Below are positions 25,619 to 35,746 of a stretch of DNA of 64,000 nt, one piece after another. The DNA comes from Larkinella soli (lineage in GTDB: Bacteria > Bacteroidota > Bacteroidia > Cytophagales > Spirosomataceae), in the NCBI RefSeq assembly GCF_003703975.1, contig NZ_QTJY01000002.1, forward strand, positions 1 through 64,000. Direction: 5' to 3'. Below the pieces are notes generated by a model. That model had not been told where the DNA came from and made no database searches. It worked only from the letters and a program-made list of their open reading frames with translations. Made by a program: the position numbers and the translations under genes. How positions within the stretch are numbered: position 1 is the stretch's first letter; every line of letters begins with the position of its first letter.

Positions 25619-26233
25619 ATGCGGATTGTTGCGGAACAACTGGGCAAACGGTTTCGGCGCGAATGGATTTTCCGAAACGTCGACCTGACCCTCGAAAGCG
25701 GAAACAGCTATACCTTCATCGGTCCGAACGGAAGCGGGAAGTCCACCCTGCTCCAGACGCTGACCGGGGTGCTGCCCTCCTCGGAAGGGGCGATTCGCTA
25801 TGAACGCCAGGGCCGGCCGCTGGAGATCGACGACTGGTTCCGGCACATCGTCATTGCCGCCCCCTACCTCGAACTCATCGAAGAACTCACGCTGGATGAA
25901 CTGCTCACGTTTCACCAGTCGTTCAAACCGTTCAAAGACAACCTCTCTCCCCACGACCTTGCCGACCGGATGCGGCTCGGCCACGCCCGGCACAAGGAAA
26001 TCAAAGCCTATTCGTCCGGTATGAAGCAGCGCGTCAAACTGGGCCTCGCCTTCTTTTCCGAAGCCCGGATCGTGGTGCTGGACGAACCTACCTCCAACCT
26101 CGACAAACACGGGATCGCCTGGTACCACGAACACGTCCGTCAGTTGTCGTCACAACTGCTGCTTATCGGCTCCAACCAGCCCGACGAATACGATTTCTGC
26201 CCCAATACCGTTGACATCATGCAGTGGAAATAA
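25619..26233 (+). CDS. ABC transporter ATP-binding protein
   Basis: A 204-residue ABC ATPase: Walker A GPNGSGKST, signature SSGMKQRV, Walker B IVVLDEPTSNLD. The switch His is less usual, the segment after Walker B ending in LLIGSNQPDEY. It is shorter than most (about 220-240). No permease gene is adjacent, so its membrane partner must be elsewhere. It starts 16 bases after the lpxA terminator's U-tract. A link to lipid A or envelope transport is suggested only by position. Confidence 0.85.
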   Translation: MRIVAEQLGKRFRREWIFRNVDLTLESGNSYTFIGPNGSGKSTLLQTLTGVLPSSEGAIRYERQGRPLEIDDWFRHIVIAAPYLELIEELTLDELLTFHQSFKPFKDNLSPHDLADRMRLGHARHKEIKAYSSGMKQRVKLGLAFFSEARIVVLDEPTSNLDKHGIAWYHEHVRQLSSQLLLIGSNQPDEYDFCPNTVDIMQWK

Positions 26234-26245
26234 CCACTGCAACTC

Positions 26246-26274
26246 TTTGCATCCATCCGGAGTCCTGTAGTTTG
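26246..26274 (+). promoter_or_regulatory. Possible promoter of the SBBP/PKD surface protein gene
   Basis: TTTG at 26246-26249, an 18-base spacer, then TAGTTTG at 26268-26274, a -7 element one base short of TAnnTTTG. It would give a leader of about 80 bases. Confidence 0.4.
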
Positions 26275-26361
26275 GGTGCGATCATGTAGAAGACCGGTCC
26301 TCTTTCTTCGCACGTATCGAGGTATTTTCTATATTGAACCCTGTTTTCCTGATGGCGGTGT

Positions 26362-29300
26362 ATGTGTCGAAACGTTTACTTCTGGGTACTTTTTCTGTGC
26401 ACGATCCTTTCCACCCGAACCCAGGCCTTCGAAGCGCCGGGGGCTACGGTGCGATTTGTCGAAAATAAGGGCCAGTGGCCCGCGGAGGTGCTTTTCCGGG
26501 CCGAACTTCCGGGCGGCCTTCTCTTTCTGAAGAAAAATTCGCTGCATTATGTCTTCTACGACTCGCAGGCGCTGGATGACATCCACACCGGAAGCCCGGC
26601 CGTAGCGACCGGCCCGGCGGTGCCGGCCGCCCGTGTCGGCGCACCGGTCGTTGCCGGAGAACCGCCGATTCGGGGGCACGGGGTCGAAATGCGGATCGAG
26701 AACAGTCTGCCCTCGGTTCAGGTGCAAAGCAAAAACCTGATTTCCAGCCATCATAACTTCTTTCTGGGCAGCGATCCGTCGCGCTGGGCAAGCGGGGTCT
26801 CGTCGTTCGGGGAAGTGATCTACCGGGGTATCTATCCCGGCATCGACCTGCGGGTATTCGCCTACTATCAGACGCTGAAATACGAGTTTCTGGTCCGGCC
26901 CGGCGCCGATCCTTCGGTGATCCGGCTGCTCTATGAGGGGGCCACTTCCGTCACGAAGGAACAGGATCAACTCGTAATCGGCACCAGCCTGCTGCCCTTC
27001 CGGGAGGCCAAACCGTACTGTTTTACGGAGAAGAACGGCAAGCCCACCGAAGTCCCTTCCGCCTGGAAGGTGAACGGCCGGACGGCCTCCTTCGACCTGC
27101 CCAACGGCTACGATACCAGCCTGCCCCTCACCATCGACCCCTCCCTCATTTTCTCCACCTATTCCGGCTCGACGAGCGACAACTGGGGTCACACGGCCAC
27201 CTACGACGCCGAGGGGAACCTGTACACGGCCGGGGTGGTGTTCGGGGCCGGCCTGAACCCGACCACCGGCGCCTTCCAGACCAAATTCGGCGGGGAACTG
27301 GACGTGTCGGTTCTGAAGTTCAGCCCCGACGGCCGCCAGCTGCTGTATGCCGCCTACCTCGGCGGCACCACCGGCGAAACCCCGCATAGCCTGATCGTCA
27401 ACAGCAAAAACGAACTGCTCATCTACGGGGTCACTTCCTCCGACAATTTTCCGGTAACGGGCGGCTACAGCCGGAAGTTTTCGGGCGGCAGCCAATATAT
27501 CCCGGTGGGCAATACCGCCCCCGAACCCGGTTCCAGCCTGATTCAGTCCATCTACTTCAAGACCGGCACGGACCTGTTCGTGGCCCGGATCAGCCCGGAC
27601 GGAAAGACGCTGCGGAGCAGCACCTACCTCGGCGGCACGGGCAACGACGGCATCAACGACGCCCGCCAGTATCTGACGATCAGCAACTACGGCGACGACC
27701 TGCGGGGCGAAATCGTGGTCGATCAGAACGATAACGTGTTCGTCGCCACCGTCACCTATTCTTCCGACTTTCCCGTTACGGCCAATGCGCCCCAGAACCG
27801 GCGGCAGGGCCCGGCCGACGCAGTACTGATCCAGCTGAACCCCGATCTTAGCCAGCTGGTGTGGAGCACGTATTTCGGGGGGACGGGTTACGACGTGGCC
27901 TTCGCCCTCCGGCGCGGGAACTCAGGAGCAATCTATGCGGTGGGCGTCACCCGCAGTTCGGACCTGCCCGGCACGGCCGGTGCCCTGAAACCCGCTCTGG
28001 GCGGGAGTGAAGACGGTTTTCTGGTCAAATTCTCCGGCAACCGGCTGGAACGGGCCACTTACCTCGGCACCGAAGCGGAGGATGCGGCCTATCTCATCGA
28101 TCTCGACGCCGAAGAGAATCCGCACGTCTTTGGCCTGACGCGGGGCCGGTATCCGGTTTCGGGTCAGGTGTATCAGAACGCAGGCAGCGGCCAGTTCATT
28201 CATGCGCTGGATGCCGGTCTCGGCCGCACGGTTTTCTCCACGGTGGTCGGCTCCGGACGAGGCATGCCGGATATTTCCCCAACGGCGTTTCTGGTTAACG
28301 AATGCGGTAATATGTACCTCTCAGGCTGGGGTGGAGCGGTCAATGCACGCTCCGGCCACGCGGGCACCAGCACCGCAGGGCTACCGACCACCGCCGGCGC
28401 CTACCGGACCACCACCGACGGCAGCAACTACTGGATCGGCCTGCTCGAACAGGGCGCCAAATCGTTGCTGTACGGCACGTTCTTCGGAAGCGAGGGCGCC
28501 AACCTCCGGGGCGACCACGTCGACGGGGGAACCTCCCGCTTCGACAAGAGCGGGGTCATCTACCATGCCGCCTGCGCCTGCGGAGGCACGTTTATACCGG
28601 CCACTCCGCAGGCCTGGTCGCCCACGAACCGGAGCAACAACTGCAACAACGCGGCTTTCAAGTTCGACATCGACCGCCTGAAGGCGGCTTTCGACGCGTT
28701 TCAGGGCGGGCAAAAGGACAAGATCGAAGGCTGTTTGCCCCTGACCCTCAACTTCGTCAACACGAGCGAAGGTGGTAAAAACTACGAATGGGATTTCGGC
28801 GGCACCGGCACCTCGACCAGCGGGGGCCAGGTTAGCCACACGTTCGACAAACCCGGCGAGTATACGGTCAAACTGACGGCCTATAACCCCCTCACCTGCA
28901 AGCGGGTGGACGTGGCCCAGAAGGTCGTGAAGGTCTTTCCGGCCGACTTCAGAATCAACAGCGATACGACCATCTGCGCCGAAAAGCCGGTGCAACTGCT
29001 GGCTTCGGGCGGCAAGACCTACGAATGGACGCCCGTGCAGGGGCTGAGCAGCGCCACGGTCGCCAATCCCATCGTCAAACCCACAAAAACCACCACCTAT
29101 ACCGTCAAAATGACGAATGAATTCGGCTGTACGGCTCAGAAAAGCGTCACCGTGAAGACCGACGACTCCTACCGGCCCACGGCCGCCGTCCGGATCGGGT
29201 CGGAATGCGGGCAGCCGATGAAACTCGAACTCGGCAACCAGACTTCCGGCGCCGACTCCTACCAGTGGAGCATGGGCAACGGCGACACCCTCCGGACCAA

Positions 29301-29643
29301 CCCGCCGGGAACGTATCAGTATCCGCAGTCGGGCAGCTATGAGATCATCGTTACGGCCCGGAAAGGCGCCTGCACCCTGTCGGTTTCCGTACCGGTGGAG
29401 GTCGAGAACCTGAGCGAGATTCCCAACGTGGTCACGGCTAACAACGACGGGAAGAACGACGTGTTCGTGGTCGGCTTTGCCGGCGCGAAGCTGGAAATTT
29501 TTAACCGCTGGGGTAAACCCATCTACCGCAGCGACAACTACGCCAACGACTGGGGCCGCGACGTCCCGGACGGTTTATACTATTACCTGCTCACGACGCC
29601 CCGCGGTACCAAATGTAAGGGCTGGGTCGAAGTGCTGGAGTAA
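26362..29643 (+). CDS. SBBP/PKD surface protein with type B (gliding-motility) C-terminal domain
   Basis: A 1093-residue exported protein. A signal peptide (FWVLFLCTILSTRTQA) leads into a DUF7948-type N-terminal domain (VRFVENKGQWPAEVLFRAEL; SSFGEVIYRGIYPGIDLRVF). Next come SBBP-type seven-bladed propeller repeats (FSTYSGSTSDNWGHTATYDA, YLGGTGNDG, YFGGTGYDVAFAL and others, about 270-760), a PKD domain (YEWDFGGTGTSTSG, about 800-870), two further Ig-like domains, and a C-terminal gliding-motility domain (IPNVVTANNDGKNDVF ... IFNRWGKPIYRSDNY). The last is the type B signal for the type IX system. Probably a large surface or adhesion protein; exact role unknown. Confidence 0.9.
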   Translation: MCRNVYFWVLFLCTILSTRTQAFEAPGATVRFVENKGQWPAEVLFRAELPGGLLFLKKNSLHYVFYDSQALDDIHTGSPAVATGPAVPAARVGAPVVAGEPPIRGHGVEMRIENSLPSVQVQSKNLISSHHNFFLGSDPSRWASGVSSFGEVIYRGIYPGIDLRVFAYYQTLKYEFLVRPGADPSVIRLLYEGATSVTKEQDQLVIGTSLLPFREAKPYCFTEKNGKPTEVPSAWKVNGRTASFDLPNGYDTSLPLTIDPSLIFSTYSGSTSDNWGHTATYDAEGNLYTAGVVFGAGLNPTTGAFQTKFGGELDVSVLKFSPDGRQLLYAAYLGGTTGETPHSLIVNSKNELLIYGVTSSDNFPVTGGYSRKFSGGSQYIPVGNTAPEPGSSLIQSIYFKTGTDLFVARISPDGKTLRSSTYLGGTGNDGINDARQYLTISNYGDDLRGEIVVDQNDNVFVATVTYSSDFPVTANAPQNRRQGPADAVLIQLNPDLSQLVWSTYFGGTGYDVAFALRRGNSGAIYAVGVTRSSDLPGTAGALKPALGGSEDGFLVKFSGNRLERATYLGTEAEDAAYLIDLDAEENPHVFGLTRGRYPVSGQVYQNAGSGQFIHALDAGLGRTVFSTVVGSGRGMPDISPTAFLVNECGNMYLSGWGGAVNARSGHAGTSTAGLPTTAGAYRTTTDGSNYWIGLLEQGAKSLLYGTFFGSEGANLRGDHVDGGTSRFDKSGVIYHAACACGGTFIPATPQAWSPTNRSNNCNNAAFKFDIDRLKAAFDAFQGGQKDKIEGCLPLTLNFVNTSEGGKNYEWDFGGTGTSTSGGQVSHTFDKPGEYTVKLTAYNPLTCKRVDVAQKVVKVFPADFRINSDTTICAEKPVQLLASGGKTYEWTPVQGLSSATVANPIVKPTKTTTYTVKMTNEFGCTAQKSVTVKTDDSYRPTAAVRIGSECGQPMKLELGNQTSGADSYQWSMGNGDTLRTNPPGTYQYPQSGSYEIIVTARKGACTLSVSVPVEVENLSEIPNVVTANNDGKNDVFVVGFAGAKLEIFNRWGKPIYRSDNYANDWGRDVPDGLYYYLLTTPRGTKCKGWVEVLE

Positions 29644-29660
29644 CCTATGCAGGTTTTGTT

Positions 29661-29668
29661 TATCTTTG
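29661..29668 (+). promoter_or_regulatory. -7 element TATCTTTG before the DUF4920 gene
   Basis: Exact TAnnTTTG 26 bases before the ATG at 29695. No TTG occurs at the ideal -33 position. Confidence 0.5.
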
Positions 29669-29694
29669 AAAGAGTTAACCACTTCATTATCCGC

Positions 29695-30147
29695 ATGAAA
29701 ACGATCCTTTCTTTCGCCCTGGCCCTCGGTTTGATCTACAGCGCAGCCGCACAGGACAACCTCGGCTATTACGGCAAAAAAATTACGCCCGACAACGCGG
29801 TTCCGGCCGCCGACCTGACCAAAAAACTAGGTTCCGATAAAGAGATCAATACCAAAGTCGAGGGCACGGTGGAGTCCGTTTGCCAGATGAAAGGCTGCTG
29901 GATGAAGGTCAAAACCGCCGATAACCAAACCATGCTGGTGCGGTTCCGGGATTACGGTTTCTTCGTTCCGAAAGACATTGCCGGCAAAAAGGTGATTTTT
30001 GAAGGCACCGCCCAGACGACCACCACCTCCGTGGCCGAACTGCGCCATTATGCCGAAGACGCCGGCAAGAGCAGGGAAGAAATCGCCAAAATCACCCAGC
30101 CTGAAAAGGCCGTTACCTTCGTGGCCGACGGGGTGATCGTCAAATAA
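29695..30147 (+). CDS. DUF4920 exported protein
   Basis: A 150-residue exported protein. The start at 29695 gives a signal peptide ([20 protein letters not shown]); the open frame begins earlier at 29647 but that part overlaps the promoter motif. The conserved DUF4920 core [19 protein letters not shown], with two Cys separated by four residues, is present, as are [17 protein letters not shown] and the C-terminal [14 protein letters not shown]. The Cys pair and OB-like fold suggest metal or redox handling, but no function is established. It is one base away from the following amidohydrolase gene, so the two are co-transcribed. Confidence 0.85.
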   Translation: MKTILSFALALGLIYSAAAQDNLGYYGKKITPDNAVPAADLTKKLGSDKEINTKVEGTVESVCQMKGCWMKVKTADNQTMLVRFRDYGFFVPKDIAGKKVIFEGTAQTTTTSVAELRHYAEDAGKSREEIAKITQPEKAVTFVADGVIVK

Positions 30148-30148
30148 G

Positions 30149-31432
30149 ATGAAAAACAGCCGCCTTACCCACCTCCTTTTTCTCCTTCTTTCGACTTCTC
30201 CCCTGTTTGCCCAGCGCACGCTGCTGCACTGCGGGAGCCTGCTCGACGGGGTCGGCAGCGATCTCCAGCGGGAGGTGACCGTGGTCGTGGAGGGCAATAA
30301 AATTGCCGCCGTTCAGAAAGGCTATACCCGCCCGACGGGTTCGGACCGTGTGGTCGACCTGAAGACCAAAACCGTACTGCCGGGCCTGATCGATATGCAC
30401 GTCCACCTGGAATTCGAAACCCGCCGGGGTGGCGCCGTCGATAATTTTACCCAGAATGTGCCGGATGTGGCCTTTCTGGCCGCCCGACACGCCCGCACCA
30501 CCCTCCTGGCCGGCTTTACCACCGTTCGCGACCTCGGCGGCACCGGCGTCAACGTCGCCCTTCGCAACGCCGTGAACCGGGGGCTGGTCGAGGGGCCGCG
30601 CATCCTGACATCAGGCAAATCCATCGCCACTACCGGCGGCCATGCCGACCCGACCAATGGTTATCGGAGAGACCTCATGGGCGATCCCGGCCCGAAAGAG
30701 GGAGTCATCAACGGCCCGGAAGACGCCCGGAAAGCCGTTCGTCAGCGGTACAAGGAAGGTGCCGACCTGATCAAGATTACGGCCACCGGCGGGGTGCTGA
30801 GCAACGCCAAAGACGGCTCCGGCCCGCAGTTTACGGAAGAGGAAGTCCGGGCCGTCGTGGAAGCGGCCAAAGATTACGGGTTTGCCGTGGCGGCCCACGC
30901 CCACGGCGCCGAAGGCATGAAACGCGCCATCCGCGCCGGGGTGACGACCATCGAACACGGCACCTTCATGGACGACGAAGCCATCGCTCTCTTCAAAAAA
31001 CACGGTACCTACTTCGTTCCGACCATCATCGCCGGAAAAACCGTGGCCGACTCCGCCCGCATTTTCGGCTACTACCCGGCGCTGGTGACGCCCAAAGCCC
31101 TGGCGATCGGGCCGAAGATTCAGGATACGTTCGCCAAAGCGTATAAAGCGGGGGTCAAAATTTCGTTCGGAACCGATGCGGGCGTGTTCGTCCACGGCTA
31201 CAACGCCAAAGAATTTGAATACATGGTGGAAGCCGGGATGCCTCCGCTGGAAGCCATCCGCTCGGCCACGACCGTCAATGCGGAGCTGCTCGGGATGAAG
31301 GCCCAGATCGGCTCAATCGAAGCCGGGAAGCTGGCCGACCTGATCGCCGTGGACCAGAACCCGATTCAGAACATCAAAACGCTCCAGCAGGTCCGGTTCG
31401 TGATGAAAGACGGGAAGATTTATAAGGAATAA
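30149..31432 (+). CDS. Secreted amidohydrolase (imidazolonepropionase/prolidase-like)
   Basis: A 427-residue metal-dependent amidohydrolase with a signal peptide ([14 protein letters not shown]), so periplasmic or exported. The TIM-barrel metal motifs are present: HxH in DMHVHLEFE, Lys in [11 protein letters not shown], His in [13 protein letters not shown], His in [10 protein letters not shown], and Asp in [11 protein letters not shown]. This subfamily includes Xaa-Pro and Xaa-Arg dipeptidases and organophosphate-type enzymes; substrate cannot be read from the sequence. The last gene of a two-gene unit with the DUF4920 protein, ended by the bidirectional terminator at 31436-31470. Confidence 0.88.
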   Translation: MKNSRLTHLLFLLLSTSPLFAQRTLLHCGSLLDGVGSDLQREVTVVVEGNKIAAVQKGYTRPTGSDRVVDLKTKTVLPGLIDMHVHLEFETRRGGAVDNFTQNVPDVAFLAARHARTTLLAGFTTVRDLGGTGVNVALRNAVNRGLVEGPRILTSGKSIATTGGHADPTNGYRRDLMGDPGPKEGVINGPEDARKAVRQRYKEGADLIKITATGGVLSNAKDGSGPQFTEEEVRAVVEAAKDYGFAVAAHAHGAEGMKRAIRAGVTTIEHGTFMDDEAIALFKKHGTYFVPTIIAGKTVADSARIFGYYPALVTPKALAIGPKIQDTFAKAYKAGVKISFGTDAGVFVHGYNAKEFEYMVEAGMPPLEAIRSATTVNAELLGMKAQIGSIEAGKLADLIAVDQNPIQNIKTLQQVRFVMKDGKIYKE

Positions 31433-31435
31433 AAA

Positions 31436-31470
31436 AGAAGGTCCGGGTTGTCTCCCCGGACCTTTTGTTT
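31436..31470. terminator. Bidirectional terminator between amidohydrolase gene and uxaC
   Basis: A 10-bp stem AAGGTCCGGG / CCCGGACCTT with a 7-base loop; TTTTGTTT follows on plus and CTTTTTTATT on minus. It serves both convergent genes. Confidence 0.85.
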
Positions 31471-32881
31471 AAAACCCGAAATAGCTTTCGGCGTTGCGGT
31501 AACAGATGTCCTGCACCAGCTTGCCGATCCATTCGACATCGTTCGGAAGCTCGCCGTTTTCGACATCCCGGCCGAACAGGTTGCAGAGAATCCGACGGAA
31601 ATATTCATGCCGGGGATACGACAGGAAGCTGCGTGAATCAGTCAGCATCCCGACGAACCGGCTCAGCAACCCCATGTTGGACAGGGCGTTGATCTGCCGC
31701 TCCATACCGTCCTTCTGATCCAGGAACCACCAGCCCGACCCGAACTGTATCTTGCCCGGCATTGAGCCGTCGTTGAAGTTGCCGATCATGGTCGCCATGA
31801 TCTCATTGTCGGCCGGATTGAGGTTGTAGAGGATGGTTTTGGCAAGCTGGTTCCGGTCGTCGAGCCGGCCCAGGAACCGCGCCAGCGGGCGGGCCTGCCT
31901 GAAGTCGCCGATGCTGTCCCAGCCGGTATCCGGGCCTAAGGTTCTCAGCATCCGCTGGTTATTGTTCCGTAGCGCGCCCAGGTGAAACTGCTGCGTCCAG
32001 CCTTTTTCCCAATCCCACTCCGCAAACCGGTCCAGCATGAAGGATTTGAACTGGAGCTTTTCGGTTTTACTCATCGGCACGTCGAACAGCAGCTTCTGGA
32101 AGATGATCCGGACGACGGACTCCGTATAGGGCTGGGCGTAGACGGTTTCCAGGCCGTGGTCGGATAGGCGGCAGCCCATCGAAGCGAAATAGTCATGCCG
32201 CTGTTTCAGGCACTCCAGGTAGTCGTCCAGGGTGCGGATCTCGCGGTTACAGACCTCCGCCGTCCGGCTCACATACGCCTGAAACGTAGCCACATCGTCG
32301 GCCGCCATCGCCTTGTCGGGCCGGAACGTGGGCAGCACCCGGACGCCGAAATCGGCGTCTGCGATGGTTCTATGGTGTTCCAGCGAGTCCAGCGGGTCGT
32401 CGGTGGTGCAGACCACCCGGACGTTGAAATGCTTCAGCAGGGTTCGCGTCGAGAGGCCGGGCAACTGTTCCGTACAGGCGTCGTAGACCTCGCGGGCGGT
32501 ATTTTTATTCAATACCGTTTCGACCCCGAACGGATTTTTGAGTTCCATGTGGGTCCAGTGGTACAGCGGGTTCCGCATGGTGTAGGGTACGGTTTCGGCC
32601 CACTTCTCAAACTTCTCATAGTCCGAAGCGTCGCCGGTGCAGTAGCGTTCCGGTATGCCGTTGGTCCGCATGGCCCGCCATTTATAGTGATCGCCATAGA
32701 GCCAGATCTGGGTCAGGTTCTCGAACCGCCGGTCGGCCGCAATCTGATCGGGCGGCAGGTGGCAGTGATAATCGATGATCGGCATGGCCCGGGCATACTC
32801 GTGATAGAGCCGCCGGGCGGTTTCGGTCTGGAGCAGAAAGTCCTCATCCAGAAACGATTTGATGGTATTGTCGACAATCAT
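31469..32881 (-). CDS. uxaC: Uronate (glucuronate) isomerase
   Basis: A 470-residue cytoplasmic isomerase, amidohydrolase superfamily, that converts D-glucuronate to D-fructuronate and D-galacturonate to D-tagaturonate. Characteristic features: DYHCHLPPDQIAADRRFENL near the N-terminus, GDHYKWRAMR, LKNPFGVETVLN, and the closing NLFGRDVENGELP ... DICYRNAESYF. Length is standard. It follows uxuA by 72 bases on the same strand and is the entry step of the local hexuronate pathway. Confidence 0.95.
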   Translation of the reverse strand: MIVDNTIKSFLDEDFLLQTETARRLYHEYARAMPIIDYHCHLPPDQIAADRRFENLTQIWLYGDHYKWRAMRTNGIPERYCTGDASDYEKFEKWAETVPYTMRNPLYHWTHMELKNPFGVETVLNKNTAREVYDACTEQLPGLSTRTLLKHFNVRVVCTTDDPLDSLEHHRTIADADFGVRVLPTFRPDKAMAADDVATFQAYVSRTAEVCNREIRTLDDYLECLKQRHDYFASMGCRLSDHGLETVYAQPYTESVVRIIFQKLLFDVPMSKTEKLQFKSFMLDRFAEWDWEKGWTQQFHLGALRNNNQRMLRTLGPDTGWDSIGDFRQARPLARFLGRLDDRNQLAKTILYNLNPADNEIMATMIGNFNDGSMPGKIQFGSGWWFLDQKDGMERQINALSNMGLLSRFVGMLTDSRSFLSYPRHEYFRRILCNLFGRDVENGELPNDVEWIGKLVQDICYRNAESYFGF

Positions 32882-32953
32882 GGGGGTGTCAGGCTGGTTT
32901 TTCCGTGAAAAGCCGGGTGGGCCGCGGTTTTACCCAAACCGGCGCGTTCGGCT

Positions 32954-34144
32954 TCAGAGATTACTTCGTTCGATGCCCAGCATCAACCCCCGGAGTTCGG
33001 CCAGACCGCGGAGACGGCCGATGGCCGTATAGCCGGGGTTGGTCCGTTTGCCCGAATTGAGGTCGTCGAGCATCTTGTGGCCGTGGTCCGGGCGGAACGG
33101 CATCCGCAGGTCGGTTCTGCCCTCCTCCTCCCGGCGTCGCTGCTCCCCGAGCAGGGCACTCATGACGCCGAACATATCGACGTCGCCGGCCAGGTGGTCG
33201 GCTTCGTAGAAGTTGCCGAGTTCATCCCGCTTCGTACTCCGCAGGTGGATGAAATGAATCTGCGGCCCCAGCCGATCGACCATCCCGATCAGATCGTTAT
33301 CGGGCCGGACGCCGTAGGAGCCGGTGCAGAAACACAGGCCGTTGGCCTCCATCGGGGCAGCGTCCAGTAATTGCCGGGCGTCGGATTCCGTACTGACTAC
33401 CCGGGGCAATCCCAGGATCGGGTACGGCGGATCGTCGGGGTGAATCGCCAGCCGGACGCCCGCATCCTGCGCCACCGGGGCGATTTCCCGCAGGAAGGCA
33501 TACAGGTTTTCCCGCAGTTCGCGGTCCCCGATGTGTCTGTAGACGTCGAGCGCAGCCTGAAACTGCTCCACGGTATAGCTCTCTTCCGAGCCAGGCAGTC
33601 CGGCGATGATGTTCCGCTGGAGTTTGCGGGCTCCGGCTTCGTCGAGGGCCTCGTAGCAGGCTCTGGCGCGCTGGATTTGTTCCGGGGAATAATGGGCTTC
33701 GGCCCCCGGCCGTTTCAGGATATAGAGTTCGAATGCCGCAAATTCGGCCGCGTCGAAGCGGAGGGCCGTCGAGCCGTCGGGCATCGGGAAGTCAAGGTCC
33801 GTCCGCGTCCAGTCCAGCACCGGCATGAAATTGTAGCAGACCGTGTCGATGCCGCAGGCGGCCAGATTGACGATGGATTCCTTATAGTTTTCGATATACT
33901 GCTGAACGCCCTCGGTCCGGGTCTTGACGGCCTCGTTGACCGGGATACTTTCGACGACCGACCACGTCAGGCCGGCCCGTTCGATTTCGGCTTTCCGGTT
34001 CCGGATTTCTTCGACGGTCCAGACCTGACCGTTCGGGATGTGGTGGAGGGCCGTGACGACGCCGGTGGCTCCGGCCTGTCGGACATCGGCGAGACTTACG
34101 GGGTCGGTGGGGCCAAACCAGCGCCAGGTTTGTTCTAATGCCAT
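32954..34144 (-). CDS. uxuA: Mannonate dehydratase
   Basis: A 396-residue TIM-barrel metalloenzyme that dehydrates D-mannonate to 2-keto-3-deoxy-D-gluconate. Family hallmarks: [20 protein letters not shown] at the N-terminus, [67 protein letters not shown] and [12 protein letters not shown]. It is divergently transcribed from the ExuT-like transporter with 110 bases between them, so a shared control region is likely. Confidence 0.95.
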   Translation of the reverse strand: MALEQTWRWFGPTDPVSLADVRQAGATGVVTALHHIPNGQVWTVEEIRNRKAEIERAGLTWSVVESIPVNEAVKTRTEGVQQYIENYKESIVNLAACGIDTVCYNFMPVLDWTRTDLDFPMPDGSTALRFDAAEFAAFELYILKRPGAEAHYSPEQIQRARACYEALDEAGARKLQRNIIAGLPGSEESYTVEQFQAALDVYRHIGDRELRENLYAFLREIAPVAQDAGVRLAIHPDDPPYPILGLPRVVSTESDARQLLDAAPMEANGLCFCTGSYGVRPDNDLIGMVDRLGPQIHFIHLRSTKRDELGNFYEADHLAGDVDMFGVMSALLGEQRRREEEGRTDLRMPFRPDHGHKMLDDLNSGKRTNPGYTAIGRLRGLAELRGLMLGIERSNL

Positions 34145-34209
34145 AGATGGGATGTTTTGATTGAAAAGGAAGGCGGCAAAATGCTCTACTCTTTTTTTCC
34201 GCTTTTCGG

Positions 34210-34217
34210 TAGGTTTG
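34210..34217 (+). promoter_or_regulatory. -7 element TAGGTTTG of the hexuronate transporter operon
   Basis: Exact TAnnTTTG, 37 bases before the ATG at 34255, in the divergent uxuA/transporter gap. No correctly placed TTG was found, which might mean activator dependence. Confidence 0.5.
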
Positions 34218-34254
34218 CAGCCGAAATGCCTTATTGGAGAACAGGTAACTCACT

Positions 34255-35601
34255 TTGTCCATGACCTCCGTCCCTTCCGGAAACTTTCGCTGGCGTATTG
34301 TCCTGCTGTTGTTTTTCGCGACGACGATCAACTACATCGATCGCCAGGTGCTTTCCTTTACGATGATCGACGAAGAATTCCGGCGGGAGATGATGGACAT
34401 TCCGGAGGGCCAGAGCCTGACGCAGGGTGAGCAGGACGAGTTCAAGGTGCTGTACAGCTACGTCGATACGGCCTTCAAGGTGGCCTACGCGCTCGGGTTT
34501 CTGCTGATCGGCTGGCTTGTCGACCGGGTCGGCACGAAGCGCGGCTTTTCCATCGCCATCGTCCTCTGGAGCATTGCGGGGGTGCTGAACGCCTTCATCG
34601 GATCGCTACGGGGCCTGAGCCTCGTCCGGTTCATGCTGGGCATCGGCGAAGCGGGCAACTTCCCCTCGGCCATGAAGTCGGTGGCGGAGTGGTTTCCGAA
34701 GAAGGAACGGTCGTTTGCGGCCGGCCTGTTCAATGCCGGGGCCAACGTCGGTGTCATCGCCACGGCCGCCCTGGTTCCCTGGCTGACGATTCAGTATGGC
34801 TGGCGGTTTTCGTTTATCGCCACCGGGGTGCTGGGTTTTCTGGTGCTGATCGCCTGGCTGCGGACCTACCGCCCTCCTGAAGAACACCCCTCCGTCAGCC
34901 GGCAGGAACTGGCTTATATTCAGCAGGATCATGAGGAGGAAGTGCCCGAAGAGAAGCTGTCGTGGTGGCGGCTGCTGGGTTTCCGGCAGACCTGGGCCTT
35001 CATCGTCGGCAAGTTCATGTGCGACCCGATCTGGTGGTTTTACCTGACCTGGCTCCCCGACTTTTTCAACAGCAGCGAATCCCTCGACCACCGGCTCGAC
35101 CTGAAAAACGTCGGCCTGCCGTTCCTGGTCATCTATATCGTTTCCGACGGGGGCAGCGTCCTGTTCGGCTGGCTGTCGTCCAAATTCATTCACCTCGGCT
35201 GGTCGGTGAACCGGGCCCGCAAGACCACCATGCTGATCTGCGCCCTCTGCGTGCTGCCGATCTTCTTTGCGGCCCAGACCAACAGCATTTACGTGGCCAT
35301 CGCCCTGATTTCGCTCGCAACGGCGGCACACCAGGGCTGGGCCGCCAATTTGTATACCTTTGCCTCGGATATGTTCCCGAAAAGTGCGGTGGCTTCGGTT
35401 ACCGGCATCGGCGGGATGTTCGGTGCGGTCGGCGGTATCGTGCTGGCGGCCGTAGCGGGCAATATCCGGGTCAATTTCGGCTACCTGCCCCTGTTCCTGA
35501 TCGCCAGTTCGACCTACCTGATCGCGCTGGTCATCATCCACTCGCTGAGCCCGAAACTGGAACCGGTGAACAAGAAGGAACTGGAGAGCCTGGGAGTTTG
35601 A
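34255..35601 (+). CDS. exuT: MFS hexuronate transporter (ExuT-like, anion:cation symporter family)
   Basis: A 448-residue major facilitator with 12 hydrophobic segments. The ACS-family signature NYIDRQVLSFTMIDEEF is in the first helix-loop, and RFMLGIGEAGNFPSAMKSVAEWFPKKERSFAAGLFNAG in two parts covers helix 4 and its loop. Position beside uxuA, uxaC, uxaB and the KDG genes makes hexuronate uptake by proton symport the likely job. First gene of the plus-strand operon; a repeat-rich 142-bp gap follows. Confidence 0.88.
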   Translation: MSMTSVPSGNFRWRIVLLLFFATTINYIDRQVLSFTMIDEEFRREMMDIPEGQSLTQGEQDEFKVLYSYVDTAFKVAYALGFLLIGWLVDRVGTKRGFSIAIVLWSIAGVLNAFIGSLRGLSLVRFMLGIGEAGNFPSAMKSVAEWFPKKERSFAAGLFNAGANVGVIATAALVPWLTIQYGWRFSFIATGVLGFLVLIAWLRTYRPPEEHPSVSRQELAYIQQDHEEEVPEEKLSWWRLLGFRQTWAFIVGKFMCDPIWWFYLTWLPDFFNSSESLDHRLDLKNVGLPFLVIYIVSDGGSVLFGWLSSKFIHLGWSVNRARKTTMLICALCVLPIFFAAQTNSIYVAIALISLATAAHQGWAANLYTFASDMFPKSAVASVTGIGGMFGAVGGIVLAAVAGNIRVNFGYLPLFLIASSTYLIALVIIHSLSPKLEPVNKKELESLGV

Positions 35602-35618
35602 GGAATTGTTGAGTGAAT

Positions 35619-35746
35619 GAATTGTTGAATGATTGAATAAAGCTCCGCAGTGCCGAAAATGGCAACGCCAATTCAATCATTCCATTATTCAACAATTCAA
35701 CAATTCAATTAATCAATCATTCAACAAATCAACAATTCAACAATTG
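35619..35746. repeat. ATTCAACA-type repeat cluster at the exuT-kdgK junction
   Basis: An AT-rich array of related words (ATTCAACA, ATTCAATCATTC) runs from 35671 to 35746, preceded at 35619-35638 by a reverse-complement copy (GAATTGTTGAATGATTGAAT). The copy can pair with 35671-35698 (8-base interruption) or with 35711-35736, forming alternative hairpins. It lies right up to the start codon of the kinase gene, in strong contrast to the GC-rich flanks. Confidence 0.75.

Noticed and set aside
26329-27495. A 388-codon antisense frame in the SBBP protein gene
   Set aside because: Low-complexity Ala/Gly/Arg/Val shadow of the sense gene.
34606-35676. A 356-codon antisense frame over the transporter gene
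   Set aside because: Polar Gln/Gly/Asp-rich shadow over a clear 12-helix transporter.
35633-35743. N-terminal extension of the KDG kinase
   Set aside because: It is a translation of the ATTCAACA array, begins with TTG, and lies before the first strand of the conserved fold.
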